Assembly: GCF_014195585.1 (NCBI RefSeq) | Contig: NZ_JACICA010000005.1 | Coordinates: 1-64,000, forward strand | DNA length: 64,000 nucleotides | Direction: 5' to 3' | Source of the DNA: Alloprevotella rava | GTDB lineage: Bacteria; Bacteroidota; Bacteroidia; Bacteroidales; Bacteroidaceae | Shown: positions 26,873 to 36,456 of the stretch, piece by piece | Layout: every line of letters starts with the position of its first letter | Position numbering within the stretch: position 1 is the stretch's first letter | Notes under the pieces: generated by a model | Seen by the model: only the letters and a program-made list of their open reading frames with translations | The model's database searches: none | What the model was told of the DNA's origin: nothing | Program-made: the position numbers and the translations under genes

Positions 26873-28516
26873 TTACTTGCAGCTGCCGCAAGTGGGCTTG
26901 ATTTGCTTGAAGAAATCGTTGCCCTTATCGTCGACGAGGATAAAGGCGGGGAAATCTTCCACGCGAATCTTCCACACAGCTTCCATACCGAGTTCGGGAT
27001 ATTCCACACACTCGATACTCTTTATATTATTATAGGAGAGAATAGCTGCTGGGCCGCCAATCGAACCGAGGTAGAAACCGCCGTGCTTCTTGCAAGCGTC
27101 GGTCACCATCTGCGTGCGGTTGCCCTTGGCAATCATCACCATCGAACCGCCCATACTCTGGAAGAGGTCTACATAGGGGTCCATGCGGTTGGCAGTTGTC
27201 GGACCCATAGAGCCGCAGGCCATACCCTTCGGTGTCTTTGCCGGACCAGCGTAGAGCACGGGGTGGTTCTTCAAATAATCAGGGATACCCTCGCCGGCAT
27301 CAATGCGCGCCTTGATCTTAGCGTGGGCAATGTCGCGCGCCACAATGATAGTGCCGCTCATGCTCAAGCGCGTGCTTACGGGATATTTAGTGAGTTCTTT
27401 GAGCACTTCTTCCATCGGTTGGTCGAGGTCGATTTTCACACCGCCGCCTTCGCCTGCGTTGCGGAGTTCCTCCGGAATCCAACGCGTAGGATTATCGTCG
27501 AGTTTCTCAATCCAAACACCGTCCTTATTGATCTTACACTTAATGTTACGGTCGGCCGAGCAACTCACGCCGATGCCTACAGGCAGACTTGCGCCGTGGC
27601 GGGGCAAACGAACCACACGAATATCATGGGCAAAATATTTACCGCCAAACTGAGCCCCAAGTCCTATCTTATAGGCCTCTTCGAGCAACTGTTTCTCCAG
27701 TTCGAGGTCGCGGAAAGCGCGGCCGGTCTCGTCGCCTGTAGTGGGGAGGTTATCGTAGTAGTGAGTAGAAGCCAGTTTCACGGTCATTAAGTTCTTCTCC
27801 GCACTCGTACCACCGATGGCGATACCGATATGGTAAGGCGGACAGGCAGCCGTACCGAGGCTCTTCATCTTTTCAATGAGGAACGGAATGAGCGTAGGCT
27901 CGTTGAGAATGGCTTTCGTTTCCTGGAAGAGATACGTCTTATTGGCCGAACCGCCACCCTTCATCACGCAGAGGAATTTATACTCGTCGCCTTCCTCAGC
28001 TTCGATATCGATTTGTGCGGGCAGGTTGCAGCGCGTGTTCACCTCCTCAAACATAGAGAGCGGCGCATTCTGTGAGTAGCGGAGATTCTCCTCCGTATAA
28101 GTTTTATAGACACCGTGTGCGATAGCCTCAGCATCGTCGAAATCAGTCCAAACGCGCTGTCCCTTTTCTCCGTGAACGATGGCCGTACCCGTATCTTGGC
28201 AGATGGGGAGCTGACCCTTCGCTGCGATTTCTGCATTGCGCAGGAACGTGAGTGCCACGTATTTGTCGTTGTCAGAAGCCTCTGGATCGCTCAGAATCTT
28301 GGCCACTTGTGCGTTGTGGGCGGGGCGGAGCAGGAAAGCCACATCGCGGAAAGCCTGATTGGTCATGCGTGTCAGAGCTTCGGGTGTTACTTTCAGAATT
28401 GTCTTACCTTCGAACTCGCTGGTGCTGACGCCTTCTTTCGTCAGCAGATAGTACTCCGTGTCGTCCTTGCCGAGCTGGAACATAGGAGCATACTTGAATT
28501 CCGGTGTTTGTGCCAT
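26873..28516 (-). CDS. fumA: Class I fumarate hydratase (iron-sulfur, FumA/FumB type)
   Basis: The enzyme interconverts fumarate and malate with a [4Fe-4S] cluster; in these anaerobes it usually works in the reductive branch toward succinate. The 547-residue chain matches the one-polypeptide FumA type (548 in E. coli). Alpha-domain motifs include [10 protein letters not shown] with a cluster cysteine, [10 protein letters not shown] and [17 protein letters not shown]. The beta-domain has [35 protein letters not shown] and GGPAA. The last residues are CGSCK. It is monocistronic, convergent with tcdA, and has its own terminator. Confidence 0.95.
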   Translation of the reverse strand: MAQTPEFKYAPMFQLGKDDTEYYLLTKEGVSTSEFEGKTILKVTPEALTRMTNQAFRDVAFLLRPAHNAQVAKILSDPEASDNDKYVALTFLRNAEIAAKGQLPICQDTGTAIVHGEKGQRVWTDFDDAEAIAHGVYKTYTEENLRYSQNAPLSMFEEVNTRCNLPAQIDIEAEEGDEYKFLCVMKGGGSANKTYLFQETKAILNEPTLIPFLIEKMKSLGTAACPPYHIGIAIGGTSAEKNLMTVKLASTHYYDNLPTTGDETGRAFRDLELEKQLLEEAYKIGLGAQFGGKYFAHDIRVVRLPRHGASLPVGIGVSCSADRNIKCKINKDGVWIEKLDDNPTRWIPEELRNAGEGGGVKIDLDQPMEEVLKELTKYPVSTRLSMSGTIIVARDIAHAKIKARIDAGEGIPDYLKNHPVLYAGPAKTPKGMACGSMGPTTANRMDPYVDLFQSMGGSMVMIAKGNRTQMVTDACKKHGGFYLGSIGGPAAILSYNNIKSIECVEYPELGMEAVWKIRVEDFPAFILVDDKGNDFFKQIKPTCGSCK

Positions 28517-28750
28517 AATGCTATGAGTTATTTAATGATTATGTTGCTGCGAAATTAAGTATTATAATTCAAATAGGAAAGATGGCGCGGAGAAAAGAGG
28601 CAGAAACGCGCAAGTGTACACACAGTAAAGACAATCCGGCAGAAACAACACATCTGTAAAGGCTTTCCCTTATTGTATTTCTGCTTCTCTGAAAATTTTG
28701 TATCTTCGCCACCATAATTCATTTAACAAATTACTAAACACCAACAATCT

Positions 28751-31700
28751 ATGAGAAAATTGTTACTCTTGCTGCTTGTTTTGCTGGGCGTCAGCTCGAT
28801 GCAAGCGCAGGTTTTGCCGTCGTTCTCTACGGCCGACAATCCAGTTTGGTACCACGTTCAGTTTAAGACGGGTTCCAACTGCTTGGCAGACCAAGGGCGC
28901 GGCAACGCACTCAAAACTGCGACAAAAGCAAATGTCGATGCACAGAAATGGGCTTTTATTGGCACGAAGGACAACTTCGTGTTGCTCTCCAAGAAAGGCA
29001 ACTACGTTAATTTCAATAGCTCAAACTTCACCACCTCCGCTACTGGCGTTGCGCTGAAGATGATAGAGAGCACCAACGCTGCGGCTTCCGACTGCTGGGA
29101 GATACAGCGCAAGACGTCGTCACAAAGCATGAACCAATGGGGCGGTACGTCGGCTGGCGTGAACCTCGGTGAGTGGACCGCTGGCGACAACAACAATCCC
29201 GTTCGTTTTGTGGCTACTGAGGCCAAACTGCCTGTGTTTAGCACCGAAACATCCTCTACTTCCTATTTTGTAAAGTTCTGCCAAGGCGGTGGCTATTTGG
29301 CCGACCAGGGTGCAGGCCAGAGCGTGCAAATAGCAGCTGCCGACCCCATACCAACGCAGAAATGGAAACTCGTGGGCACTCAAAGCAACTTCCAACTCGT
29401 CAACGAGGCCGGACTCTACGCCTATGTGGACGGAACGGGCAATGCCGCACGCATCAAAACGCGCACCACGCCCGACGCCAACGGCTTCTCTCTGGTCACA
29501 ACAGGTGTGGCAGCATTTAGCCCCAACTGGGAAATCCATGCCAACGGTATCAGTGGCAACAACGCTTTCAACCAATGGGGCGGTGCGCAACTGGGACATG
29601 AGATTGGTTTGTGGGCGGCTAACGATGTGAACAACCCCGTGGAATTTATCCTACCTAAGGACATGACCTACGCTGACTACAAGGTGGAGGGCATCGACCC
29701 TGCATCTGTGAGCGGATTGTCCAAACTCACGCTTTGGTACACACAGCCCGCTACGCTCGGCGGAACGTCGAACAACTGGATGGAATACTCTCTGCCCATC
29801 GGTAATGGCCAGTTGGGCGCGAGCCTCTTCAATGGCACGTACAAGGACGAAGTACAATTCAACGAGAAAACCCTCTGGAGTGGTTCGAGCACGGACAACG
29901 GTAGTTCCTACGGGGCATACCAGAACTTCGGTTCCCTCTTTGCCGAAGATTTGAGCGGAGATTTCGATTTCGGCTCAGATAAGAAAGTGAAAAACTATTA
30001 TCGTGCGCTCGACTTGACCCGCGCCATTGGTTCTACACACTTTACCAATGCTGACGGCAGCAAGACTTACGACCGCACCTACCTTGCCAGCTTCCCCGAC
30101 CGCGTTATTGCAGTGCGCTACGCTTGCAACCAACCGGGAAGTCTCTCCCTGCGCTTCACTCTCAAACCGGGCGTAAAGGCCACTCCCTCCTATGCCGACG
30201 GCGAAGGAACGTTTAGCGGCAAACTCACCACTGTGACATTCAACGCTCGCATGAAGGTGGTACCCGTTGGCGGTACGATGACCACGGATGCCAACGGCGT
30301 GGAGGTGCGCAATGCTGATGAGATTTGCGTGTATCTCGCTGCTGGTACTGATTTCGATGCTTACAAGACTACATATATCAGTAACACCGCTGCTCTTCCC
30401 AGCACGATGAAAGAGCGCGTGGACGCTGCCGCACAGAAAGGTATGGCTGCCATCATGACGGATCATATGGCCGACTATCGCAACTACTTCGACCGTGTGG
30501 ATTTCTCCCTCGAAGGTTCGGAGAATGCTATACCTACCAACAAACTGGTGGATGCTTACTCAGCCGACGCTACTGGCGTGAAGGGTTCTTCTCTCATGCT
30601 CGAACAGCTCTACTTTGCTTACGGCCGCTACCTCGAGATTGCTTCTTCACGCGGTGTGGATCTGCCCAGCAACTTGCAGGGTATTTGGAACAACAGCAAC
30701 ACTCCGCCTTGGGCTTCGGATATTCACTCCAATATCAACGTGCAGATGAACTACTGGCCGGCAGAACCTACCAACCTAAGCGAAATGCACCTGCCGTTCC
30801 TCAATTATATCACCAACATGGCCATGAATCACAGTCAATGGCAGAAGTATGCCAAAGATGCTGGCCAAACGAAGGGTTGGACATGCTATACTGAGAACAA
30901 TATCTTCGGCGGTGTAGGTGGTTTCATGCATAATTATGTCATCGCCAACGCTTGGTATGCCACTCATCTCTGGCAGCACTATCGCTACACGCTCGACCGC
31001 GACTTCTTGCTCAGCGCCTTCCCCACAATGTGGAGTGCTTCACAGTTCTGGATTGAGCGCCTGAGATTAGCAGCCGACGGCACTTACGAATGCCCCAGCG
31101 AATACTCTCCCGAACAAGGTCCTACGGAAAATGCCGTAGCTCATGCGCAGCAACTCGTGGTTGAGCTCTTGCAGAACACCAAAGACGCTGCCGACATTCT
31201 GGGCAACGATGCTAATATCTCCGCTGCTGATAAAGCAAAATTGGAAGACCGCTTGGAGAAGGCCGATAAAGGTCTCGCCATCGAAAAATATACGGGCAAA
31301 TGGGGTTCTCCTCACCACGGCGTGAGCAACGGTCAAGACCTTCTGCGCGAATGGAAATATAGCTCCTACACGCGCGGCGAAGATGGCCACCGCCACCAGA
31401 GCCATCTGATGTGTCTCTATCCTTTCAATCAGGTGACACCTGGTAGCCCTTACTTCAAGGCTGCTGTCAACTCTCTGAAACTTCGTTCCGACGAATCAAC
31501 AGGTTGGTCTATGGGCTGGCGCATCAACCTCTGGGCGCGCGCTCAAGACGGCGACCACGCTCGCGTGATTCTCCACCGCGCTCTGCGCCATGCTACATCG
31601 TTCGGCACAAACCAGTACGCTGGCGGTATCTACTACAATCTCTACGACGCACATGCTCCGTTCCAGATCGATGGTAACTTCGGTGCTTGTGCAGGTATTG

Positions 31701-32239
31701 CAGAGATGCTCATGCAGAGCGCAACGGACACCATCGTAGTGCTCCCCGCTCTCCCCTCTGTTTGGAAGGCTGGTCATATCAAGGGCCTCAAAGCCATTGG
31801 TAACTACACGGTCGACATTGCATGGAAGGCAGGCAAGGCCACTCGCATCACGGTGACGAATGTGAAGGGACAAGCCGGAACCGTGAAGTATCCCGGCATT
31901 GGTCAAGCCAACTGCTACATCGACGGCACAAAGCAGCCCGCTGGCACAAACAGCAACACCGCTGCTATCCCTGCTCGCCAGGGTGCCGTAGTAGTGTTCG
32001 ACATCGACGGCAGCTACCAACCCACCGGCGTCAGGCAAGTCACAGAAAATGCGCCGCTCTTCACGGTCGAAGGCCGCACGGTGACCCTCAAAGGTACTGA
32101 CGTTGAAAGCGTGAGCGTTTACGACCTCCAAGGTCGCAAGTTTGTGCAGACCGCTAAGCGCACATTCACCATTCCGGCCGCAGCAGGCAACACCGTTGTC
32201 CTCCAACTGGGCAACCATTCCTATAAGGTGGCTCTCTAA
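28751..32239 (+). CDS. GH95-family alpha-L-fucosidase with duplicated N-terminal modules
   Basis: This secreted 1162-residue enzyme should remove alpha-1,2-linked fucose from host glycans or milk oligosaccharides (GH95; some members act on galactose). A signal peptide ends near SSMQAQ. Residues about 22-305 hold two copies of a roughly 135-residue module, each with an LADQG segment and an NQWGG segment near its end. They look like beta-trefoil-type binding modules. The GH95 part follows from about 325: LWYTQPA, MEYSLPIGNGQLGASLF, and the catalytic set Asn661/Asn663 (NINVQMNYWP), Glu788 (SPEQGP) and Asp974 (QIDGNFG). These correspond to the Asn-Asn-Glu-Asp quartet known in the family. The C-terminus resembles the sorting-type tails of other secreted proteins here (VYDLQGRKF). 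A weak -7 box (TATCTTCG, 28701-28708) precedes it. Confidence 0.9.
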   Translation: MRKLLLLLLVLLGVSSMQAQVLPSFSTADNPVWYHVQFKTGSNCLADQGRGNALKTATKANVDAQKWAFIGTKDNFVLLSKKGNYVNFNSSNFTTSATGVALKMIESTNAAASDCWEIQRKTSSQSMNQWGGTSAGVNLGEWTAGDNNNPVRFVATEAKLPVFSTETSSTSYFVKFCQGGGYLADQGAGQSVQIAAADPIPTQKWKLVGTQSNFQLVNEAGLYAYVDGTGNAARIKTRTTPDANGFSLVTTGVAAFSPNWEIHANGISGNNAFNQWGGAQLGHEIGLWAANDVNNPVEFILPKDMTYADYKVEGIDPASVSGLSKLTLWYTQPATLGGTSNNWMEYSLPIGNGQLGASLFNGTYKDEVQFNEKTLWSGSSTDNGSSYGAYQNFGSLFAEDLSGDFDFGSDKKVKNYYRALDLTRAIGSTHFTNADGSKTYDRTYLASFPDRVIAVRYACNQPGSLSLRFTLKPGVKATPSYADGEGTFSGKLTTVTFNARMKVVPVGGTMTTDANGVEVRNADEICVYLAAGTDFDAYKTTYISNTAALPSTMKERVDAAAQKGMAAIMTDHMADYRNYFDRVDFSLEGSENAIPTNKLVDAYSADATGVKGSSLMLEQLYFAYGRYLEIASSRGVDLPSNLQGIWNNSNTPPWASDIHSNINVQMNYWPAEPTNLSEMHLPFLNYITNMAMNHSQWQKYAKDAGQTKGWTCYTENNIFGGVGGFMHNYVIANAWYATHLWQHYRYTLDRDFLLSAFPTMWSASQFWIERLRLAADGTYECPSEYSPEQGPTENAVAHAQQLVVELLQNTKDAADILGNDANISAADKAKLEDRLEKADKGLAIEKYTGKWGSPHHGVSNGQDLLREWKYSSYTRGEDGHRHQSHLMCLYPFNQVTPGSPYFKAAVNSLKLRSDESTGWSMGWRINLWARAQDGDHARVILHRALRHATSFGTNQYAGGIYYNLYDAHAPFQIDGNFGACAGIAEMLMQSATDTIVVLPALPSVWKAGHIKGLKAIGNYTVDIAWKAGKATRITVTNVKGQAGTVKYPGIGQANCYIDGTKQPAGTNSNTAAIPARQGAVVVFDIDGSYQPTGVRQVTENAPLFTVEGRTVTLKGTDVESVSVYDLQGRKFVQTAKRTFTIPAAAGNTVVLQLGNHSYKVAL

Positions 32240-32260
32240 GAGCATCCCACCTCTCAACGC

Positions 32261-32298
32261 AAAGAGCGAACCCGCCCCACAGCAGGTTCGCTCTTTTT
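32261..32298 (+). terminator. Terminator of the GH95 gene
   Basis: AAAGAGCGAACC (32261-32272) pairs perfectly with GGTTCGCTCTTT (32285-32296), followed by TTC. It lies 22 bases after the stop codon. Confidence 0.9.
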
Positions 32299-32365
32299 CT
32301 ATGACAAATGTCCACACGCCATTCTCCATTATGGTTGCTCCACAAAACGCCATCAAGCAGTGCGT

Positions 32366-32468
32366 GAATATCCTTATTGCTTTGGAAAATACAATAAGCC
32401 TGTCAGGCAGCATCCTTATTGCGTCAGCTGACAGCATTATTCTGTCAGTCAGCATCCTTATTGCGTTT
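32366..32468 (+). repeat. Dispersed palindromic element, copy D
   Basis: The order of modules is AATATCCTTATTGCTTTGG, AATACAATAAGC, CTGTCAGGCAGCATCC, TTATTGCGTCAGCTGACAGC, ATTATTCTGTCAGTCAGC, ATCCTTATTGCGTTT. It lies between the two converging genes for the GH95 enzyme and the oxidoreductase, between their terminators. Confidence 0.75.
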
Positions 32469-32501
32469 GCAGCAATCATTGAAAAGGACGCTTTCTTTTC
32501 A

Positions 32502-32540
32502 AAACAAAAAATCCGCAATACCTGATATAGGCATTGCGGA
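32502..32540 (-). terminator. Terminator of the MDR oxidoreductase gene
   Basis: TCCGCAAT at 32512-32519 pairs with ATTGCGGA at 32533-32540, with an inner CCT/AGG. On the minus strand the stem is followed by TTTTTTGTTTT. It lies 20 bases downstream of the stop codon. Confidence 0.88.
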
Positions 32541-32560
32541 CAAGAAGCTAAGAAGAAATT

Positions 32561-33562
32561 CTACTCCATCGCCAACACTGTTTTCCCTGAAGAACTGGAG
32601 GTAGCTATATGCTGCAAAGCATCATTCGCCTGCTCCAAAGTGAACACCTTATCTATGGTGGGGCGAAGACCCGTTGTCTCGATCAACGCCGTAATTCTTT
32701 GGAGTTGTGCACCATTCGACTGGACAAATAGAAAGCTATAAGTAGCTCCTCGGCGCTTGGCCTTTCTGTCCAAACCTGCCCCCACGAGCGCGAACAGCCA
32801 TTGTTTCCATTTGGGCAAGCCAAAGGCGCGTGCAAAACTGCCGTTGGGCAATCCCCGCAACGATACGATGTGGCCGCCCGTGCGGAGCAGTCCTATCTGC
32901 TTATCCAGTTCGCGCCCACCCACACTATCGAGCACATAATCCACACCTTTCAGCTCCACAGCATAGTTCTCCTTGCGATAGTCGAAATACTTGTCAGCAC
33001 CAAGCGCCAAAACGCGTTCCCTACTGGCAGCATTACCACTGGTATAGACGATTAGTCCCATGGCTTTTGCCAAAGGTATGGCCATCGCTCCAAGGCCGCC
33101 AGAGCCACCCGAGATAAAAATTTCTTTCCCCGCCTCAACATGCATCAGCTCCAGAGCTTGATAGGCCGTGAGCGCAGTGAGAGGCACAGCCGCCGCCTCG
33201 GTAAAAGTCAGCCCTTGAGGCATTCGAGCCAGCGCATCGGCTGGCACGGCTACCCATCGGGCAAAAGCTCCGATATGCTCTATCGGCATACGGGCATAAA
33301 CATTATCGCCAACAGTGAAGCCTTCCACCTTTTCGCCGACAGCTTCCACGACACCTGCCAACTCATTTCCCATGGTTAGAGGAAAATGATAAGGAGTCAC
33401 CATTTTCACTTCCCCGCGGGTGATCAAATTATCCAAAGGATTCACACCCGCCGCCTTGACGCACACGAGCACTTCATTGGACTGTATCGAGGGCTTAGCA
33501 AGCTCCACGGTTTCGGTACGTAGGTTGTGCTTGTTATATTTGAATATCTGAATCGCTTTCAT
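32561..33562 (-). CDS. NADP-dependent oxidoreductase, zinc-free MDR family (quinone oxidoreductase-like)
   Basis: The protein has the medium-chain dehydrogenase/reductase layout. An N-terminal GroES-like domain carries VKAAGVNPLDNLITRGE, followed by GNELAGVVEAVG, and the Rossmann loop ISGGSGGLGAMAIPLAKAMG lies near residue 150. Catalytic-zinc ligands are missing, as in quinone oxidoreductases and related NADPH enone reductases. The exact substrate is unknown. Its start is 18 bases downstream of the stop codon of a broken hydrolase gene on the same strand, so the two were probably once an operon. A terminator follows. Confidence 0.88.
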   Translation of the reverse strand: MKAIQIFKYNKHNLRTETVELAKPSIQSNEVLVCVKAAGVNPLDNLITRGEVKMVTPYHFPLTMGNELAGVVEAVGEKVEGFTVGDNVYARMPIEHIGAFARWVAVPADALARMPQGLTFTEAAAVPLTALTAYQALELMHVEAGKEIFISGGSGGLGAMAIPLAKAMGLIVYTSGNAASRERVLALGADKYFDYRKENYAVELKGVDYVLDSVGGRELDKQIGLLRTGGHIVSLRGLPNGSFARAFGLPKWKQWLFALVGAGLDRKAKRRGATYSFLFVQSNGAQLQRITALIETTGLRPTIDKVFTLEQANDALQHIATSSSSGKTVLAME

Positions 33563-33580
33563 CGTTCTTCTATTTTACAT

Positions 33581-33745
33581 TTATCTATCTGCTAAATAAA
33601 ACGCTATTGCCTGACTCGCAAACAATTCGGCTTTCTGAAAAATTGCCCCATGTCCAGCTCCCTCGTATATGCTAAGTGTGGCATTGGGCAAACGCTCTGC
33701 CATGTCGTGGCTTCCTGTTGTGGGAATTGCCATAGAAACAAAAAG
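33581..33745 (-). pseudogene. Remnant of an alpha/beta-hydrolase, C-terminal fragment only
   Basis: On the minus strand an open frame ends with a stop at 33581-33583. Its translation contains SHDMAERLPNATLSIYEGAG directly followed by HGAIFQKAELFASQAIAF, the typical end of alpha/beta-hydrolases with the catalytic histidine in AGHG. Resemblance fades beyond about 33745, and an in-frame TAA at 33776-33778 closes the frame, so the nucleophile elbow and most of the fold (some 200 residues) are gone. There is no start context. Copy E of the palindromic element begins about 100 bases farther upstream of the break. Confidence 0.8.
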
Positions 33746-33848
33746 TCTCCCTACCGCACAAAGTTCGATATTTCCTTACAAACGATGCAACAAAGGGAAA
33801 AACATTTTCAGCGGTCTTAGCTACCGATGGCTCTGTTTATCCGCACCG

Positions 33849-33954
33849 TGAATATCCTCATTGCTTTGGAAAATACAATAAGGCTGTCAGCTGGCTTCCT
33901 TATTGCGTCAGCTGACAGCCTTATTCTGTCAGCCAGCATCCTTATTGTATTTTC
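33849..33954 (+). repeat. Dispersed palindromic element, copy E
   Basis: This is a long copy: AATATCCTCATTGCTTTGG, AATACAATAAGG, CTGTCAGCTGGCTTCC, TTATTGCGTCAGCTGACAGC, CTTATTCTGTCAGCCAGC, ATCCTTATTGTATTTTCG. It starts about 75-100 bases from the broken end of the hydrolase remnant and lies upstream of the thioredoxin-fold gene. Confidence 0.8.
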
Positions 33955-34108
33955 GACGGTAATAAATGGGCTGAAAATTCCGCGAAATCTCCCGCGCAAT
34001 GCTTGTGGTTTCAGTTACGGGTAAGATAGTGAGCTTCCGCTGGAGGCGAGATTTCCACCTTCAAACTACTAATTTATGATGATATAGATGAAGGATTTGG
34101 GATGTTCC

Positions 34109-34141
34109 TTTGGTGGAAAACAGAATTATGACGTATTTTTG
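34109..34141 (+). promoter_or_regulatory. Promoter of the thioredoxin-fold gene
   Basis: TTTG at 34109-34112, 21 bases, then TATTTTTG at 34134-34141. The transcript would start near 34147 and run about 73 bases before the ATG, passing through a terminator-like hairpin. Confidence 0.65.
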
Positions 34142-34156
34142 CAAACAAACGATAAG

Positions 34157-34196
34157 AGCCTTGAACAACGAAAGGGGTTCGAGGCTTTATTTTTTA
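34157..34196 (+). terminator. Terminator-like hairpin inside the leader of the thioredoxin-fold gene
   Basis: AGCCTTGAAC (34157-34166) pairs with GTTCGAGGCT (34177-34186), with one G-T pair, and is followed by TTATTTTTT. It stands between the predicted transcript start and the start codon at 34220, where a terminator would act on the gene's own mRNA. An attenuator is one reading. Confidence 0.6.
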
Positions 34197-34219
34197 ATCG
34201 GTAGTATTTCCTAAATACA

Positions 34220-36352
34220 ATGAAACAGCTTTTTATCACCCTTCTACTCCTGACCTGCACAGTGACGGGCTGGAGCAAGACCTTCAAAACCATCAAAACG
34301 CCCAAGGTGACGGCTTGCGCAATCCCATTCAAAGAAAAAATCACTGTGCGAGAAGTGGTCTTGACAGATACGGCCACCACGCTTCACCTTTGCATCGAAT
34401 CGCCCGCGGGAGATCCGTTCATTCTCAACAAGAGCAGTTATCTGAAAGATGAAAGCGGCCACCGATATCCCTTGCGCTCGGCCGAGGGGGTCATGCTCGA
34501 CCAACCGATTTCTTCTCCTAAAAATGGCCCGACTCAATTCGCCCTACATTTTGCCCCCATGCCGCAACGCGTCGGTATGTTCGACTTCATAGGGGGAGAC
34601 GACTTCTATTCGTTTATGCTCCTCGGCATCCACGACAAAAACACCCCACTCACCACGCCCAGGCTCGAAGCACTCGCCGAGAGCCATCCCTATGTGCTGC
34701 CAACGGAGTGGTTCAAGAACGATTCCATCACCATTCGTGGGCGCATCATGGACTATGATGCCGCAAAATTTGGTTTCAACCACTTAGAATGTTACTACGA
34801 AAACATTTTTGAGAAGGAGCAGGGACTACTCATGCTCAATATTGCGCCGGATGGGACTTTCGAGAAAAAATTCCCCGCGTGCTATCCCGTGAGAGAGGCT
34901 TTCTTCGCGGGCAATTCCAATATAGCGTTCAGCGAGATACCTTTCTTTGCCCGCCCTGGCGAGACCATCGATGTGACGGTGCAAAAGAACGCGCGCGGAC
35001 AATATGAGTGCCAGTACAACAACGGGAGTTGCAAAGATGCGGAACGATGGCTCAAAGCGAAACTCCCTTTCAATGGCATCATGAATGCCCTGCGCTATTT
35101 CAATGGGCCGTTTAGCCAAGCGCAGCCCCTTGCGGAAACGCTCTGGAAAAATGCGCTAACGCTACTGGCACTTACGAGCGAGCGCGACGGATTCACTCCG
35201 ATGGAAGAGCAGTTGGCCTTGGCTGATTTGCAAGTGAGCTTTGCCAGTGCATTGATTGAATATGCCATGAACCGTGAGGATGATTTTTCAAAAAAAGCAG
35301 AAGCCAACGGACAGAAGGAACCTTCTGGAGCGGACAAAGCCGAAATGGATGCGCTGAACGATCCCAGCAATTTCAAACTCTTATCGCGCATTCCTTTCGA
35401 CAATCCTATGCTGACGGCCAGTAGCAGCTTCCCCGTCCTCATCAACCGCCTGCGCTTCGCCCCTCCCGTATTTTCAGGGCAGTTTGCCTCCCTCGGAAAA
35501 ATGGACAGCGTCAAGATAACGGCCAATATTCAGCAGAAAATTCTCAACAACAAGCGCGCGGCACTGAAAAAACTAATGGGTTGCAACGACAGCAACCTGA
35601 TACTGCAAATCTGCATCTACAAAGACATTCAGGAAAACTTCAAAGAGTGGCGCAACAATGAGGCGCTCATCCTTGGAATACTGGCCGACACAAGCCTCAC
35701 AGAACAAGAACGCTTGGCCGAGGCGGAAAGCCTGCCCGCGCTCAACAATATGCTATCGCCCTACTTGGAAGTTCTTTCCTCCCCCTTCATCCGTCAACAA
35801 GCCGATCTCTTCTGTTCGGCAGCCATGATGGAACAAGACATCGCTACGCCTCTCCCCGCCAACAACGCAGCGGCCGAAAGGATCCGCCAACTATCGGCGC
35901 GCTTCCCGGGCCGCTATCTCCTCATCGATTTCTGGGGAATGGGCTGCTCTCCCTGCCGTGCCGCTATCCAGAAGAGTAAGGATTTGCGCGCCAGCATTGC
36001 GCAACGCAAGGATGTGAAGCTCATCTTCATCGCTGCAGAGAACACGCCGCAGGGCAGTGAGGCATATAGGAAATATGTGAAAGAATGGCTCGCCGATGAG
36101 GAGTGTATCTGTCTTTCGCCAGCAGAATACAACCAACTGTGCGAACTCTTCCGCTTCAACGCCATTCCGCACTACGAAACCATCACCCCTGAGGGCGGTC
36201 GCGTTAGAGAAGACCTCAGCATCAACGGCTTCCACAATTTCGACGATGAGTTTGCACGCCTCCAACAACAAGCCCAATCCGCTCAACCCGCCGCTATCGG
36301 CGTGCCAGCAGATGCAGTAGAGGGAATGATTATCAACTTCAATGAGAAATAG
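34220..36352 (+). CDS. Exported protein with C-terminal TlpA/thioredoxin-like domain
   Basis: The 710-residue protein has a signal peptide (MKQLFITLLLLTCTVTGWS) and a long N-terminal part without a motif I recognise. From about residue 560 it has a thioredoxin-like domain with FWGMGCSPCRAAIQ (active-site CSPC), then FIAAENTP and the cis-proline region AIPHYETITPEGG. Such large TlpA/AhpC-like proteins are common in Bacteroidetes and are thought to act on periplasmic disulfides. The natural partner is unknown. A terminator shared with the converging TonB receptor gene lies just downstream. Confidence 0.82.
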   Translation: MKQLFITLLLLTCTVTGWSKTFKTIKTPKVTACAIPFKEKITVREVVLTDTATTLHLCIESPAGDPFILNKSSYLKDESGHRYPLRSAEGVMLDQPISSPKNGPTQFALHFAPMPQRVGMFDFIGGDDFYSFMLLGIHDKNTPLTTPRLEALAESHPYVLPTEWFKNDSITIRGRIMDYDAAKFGFNHLECYYENIFEKEQGLLMLNIAPDGTFEKKFPACYPVREAFFAGNSNIAFSEIPFFARPGETIDVTVQKNARGQYECQYNNGSCKDAERWLKAKLPFNGIMNALRYFNGPFSQAQPLAETLWKNALTLLALTSERDGFTPMEEQLALADLQVSFASALIEYAMNREDDFSKKAEANGQKEPSGADKAEMDALNDPSNFKLLSRIPFDNPMLTASSSFPVLINRLRFAPPVFSGQFASLGKMDSVKITANIQQKILNNKRAALKKLMGCNDSNLILQICIYKDIQENFKEWRNNEALILGILADTSLTEQERLAEAESLPALNNMLSPYLEVLSSPFIRQQADLFCSAAMMEQDIATPLPANNAAAERIRQLSARFPGRYLLIDFWGMGCSPCRAAIQKSKDLRASIAQRKDVKLIFIAAENTPQGSEAYRKYVKEWLADEECICLSPAEYNQLCELFRFNAIPHYETITPEGGRVREDLSINGFHNFDDEFARLQQQAQSAQPAAIGVPADAVEGMIINFNEK

Positions 36353-36376
36353 GATAACTCAAAAAAAGACAACAAG

Positions 36377-36412
36377 AAAAGGCTTCACCCCGAACGGAGG
36401 TGAAGCCTTTTT
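36377..36412. terminator. Bidirectional terminator between converging genes
   Basis: AAAAGGCTTCACC (36377-36389) pairs perfectly with GGTGAAGCCTTTT (36399-36411) across a nine-base loop. Runs of T follow on the + strand and of A precede it, so it can serve both the + strand thioredoxin-fold gene and the - strand receptor gene. Confidence 0.9.
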
Positions 36413-36456
36413 GTGAGCGGTCTCTGAAGAGTCCGCTTAGAGAATAGAGGTCTCGC

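Noticed and set aside
26903-27790. A 295-codon plus-strand frame inside the fumarase gene
   Set aside because: It is antisense to the fumarase with no recognisable features.
31496-32518. A 340-codon minus-strand frame over the end of the GH95 gene
   Set aside because: It crosses the GH95 terminator and a palindromic element; its start is translated repeat sequence.
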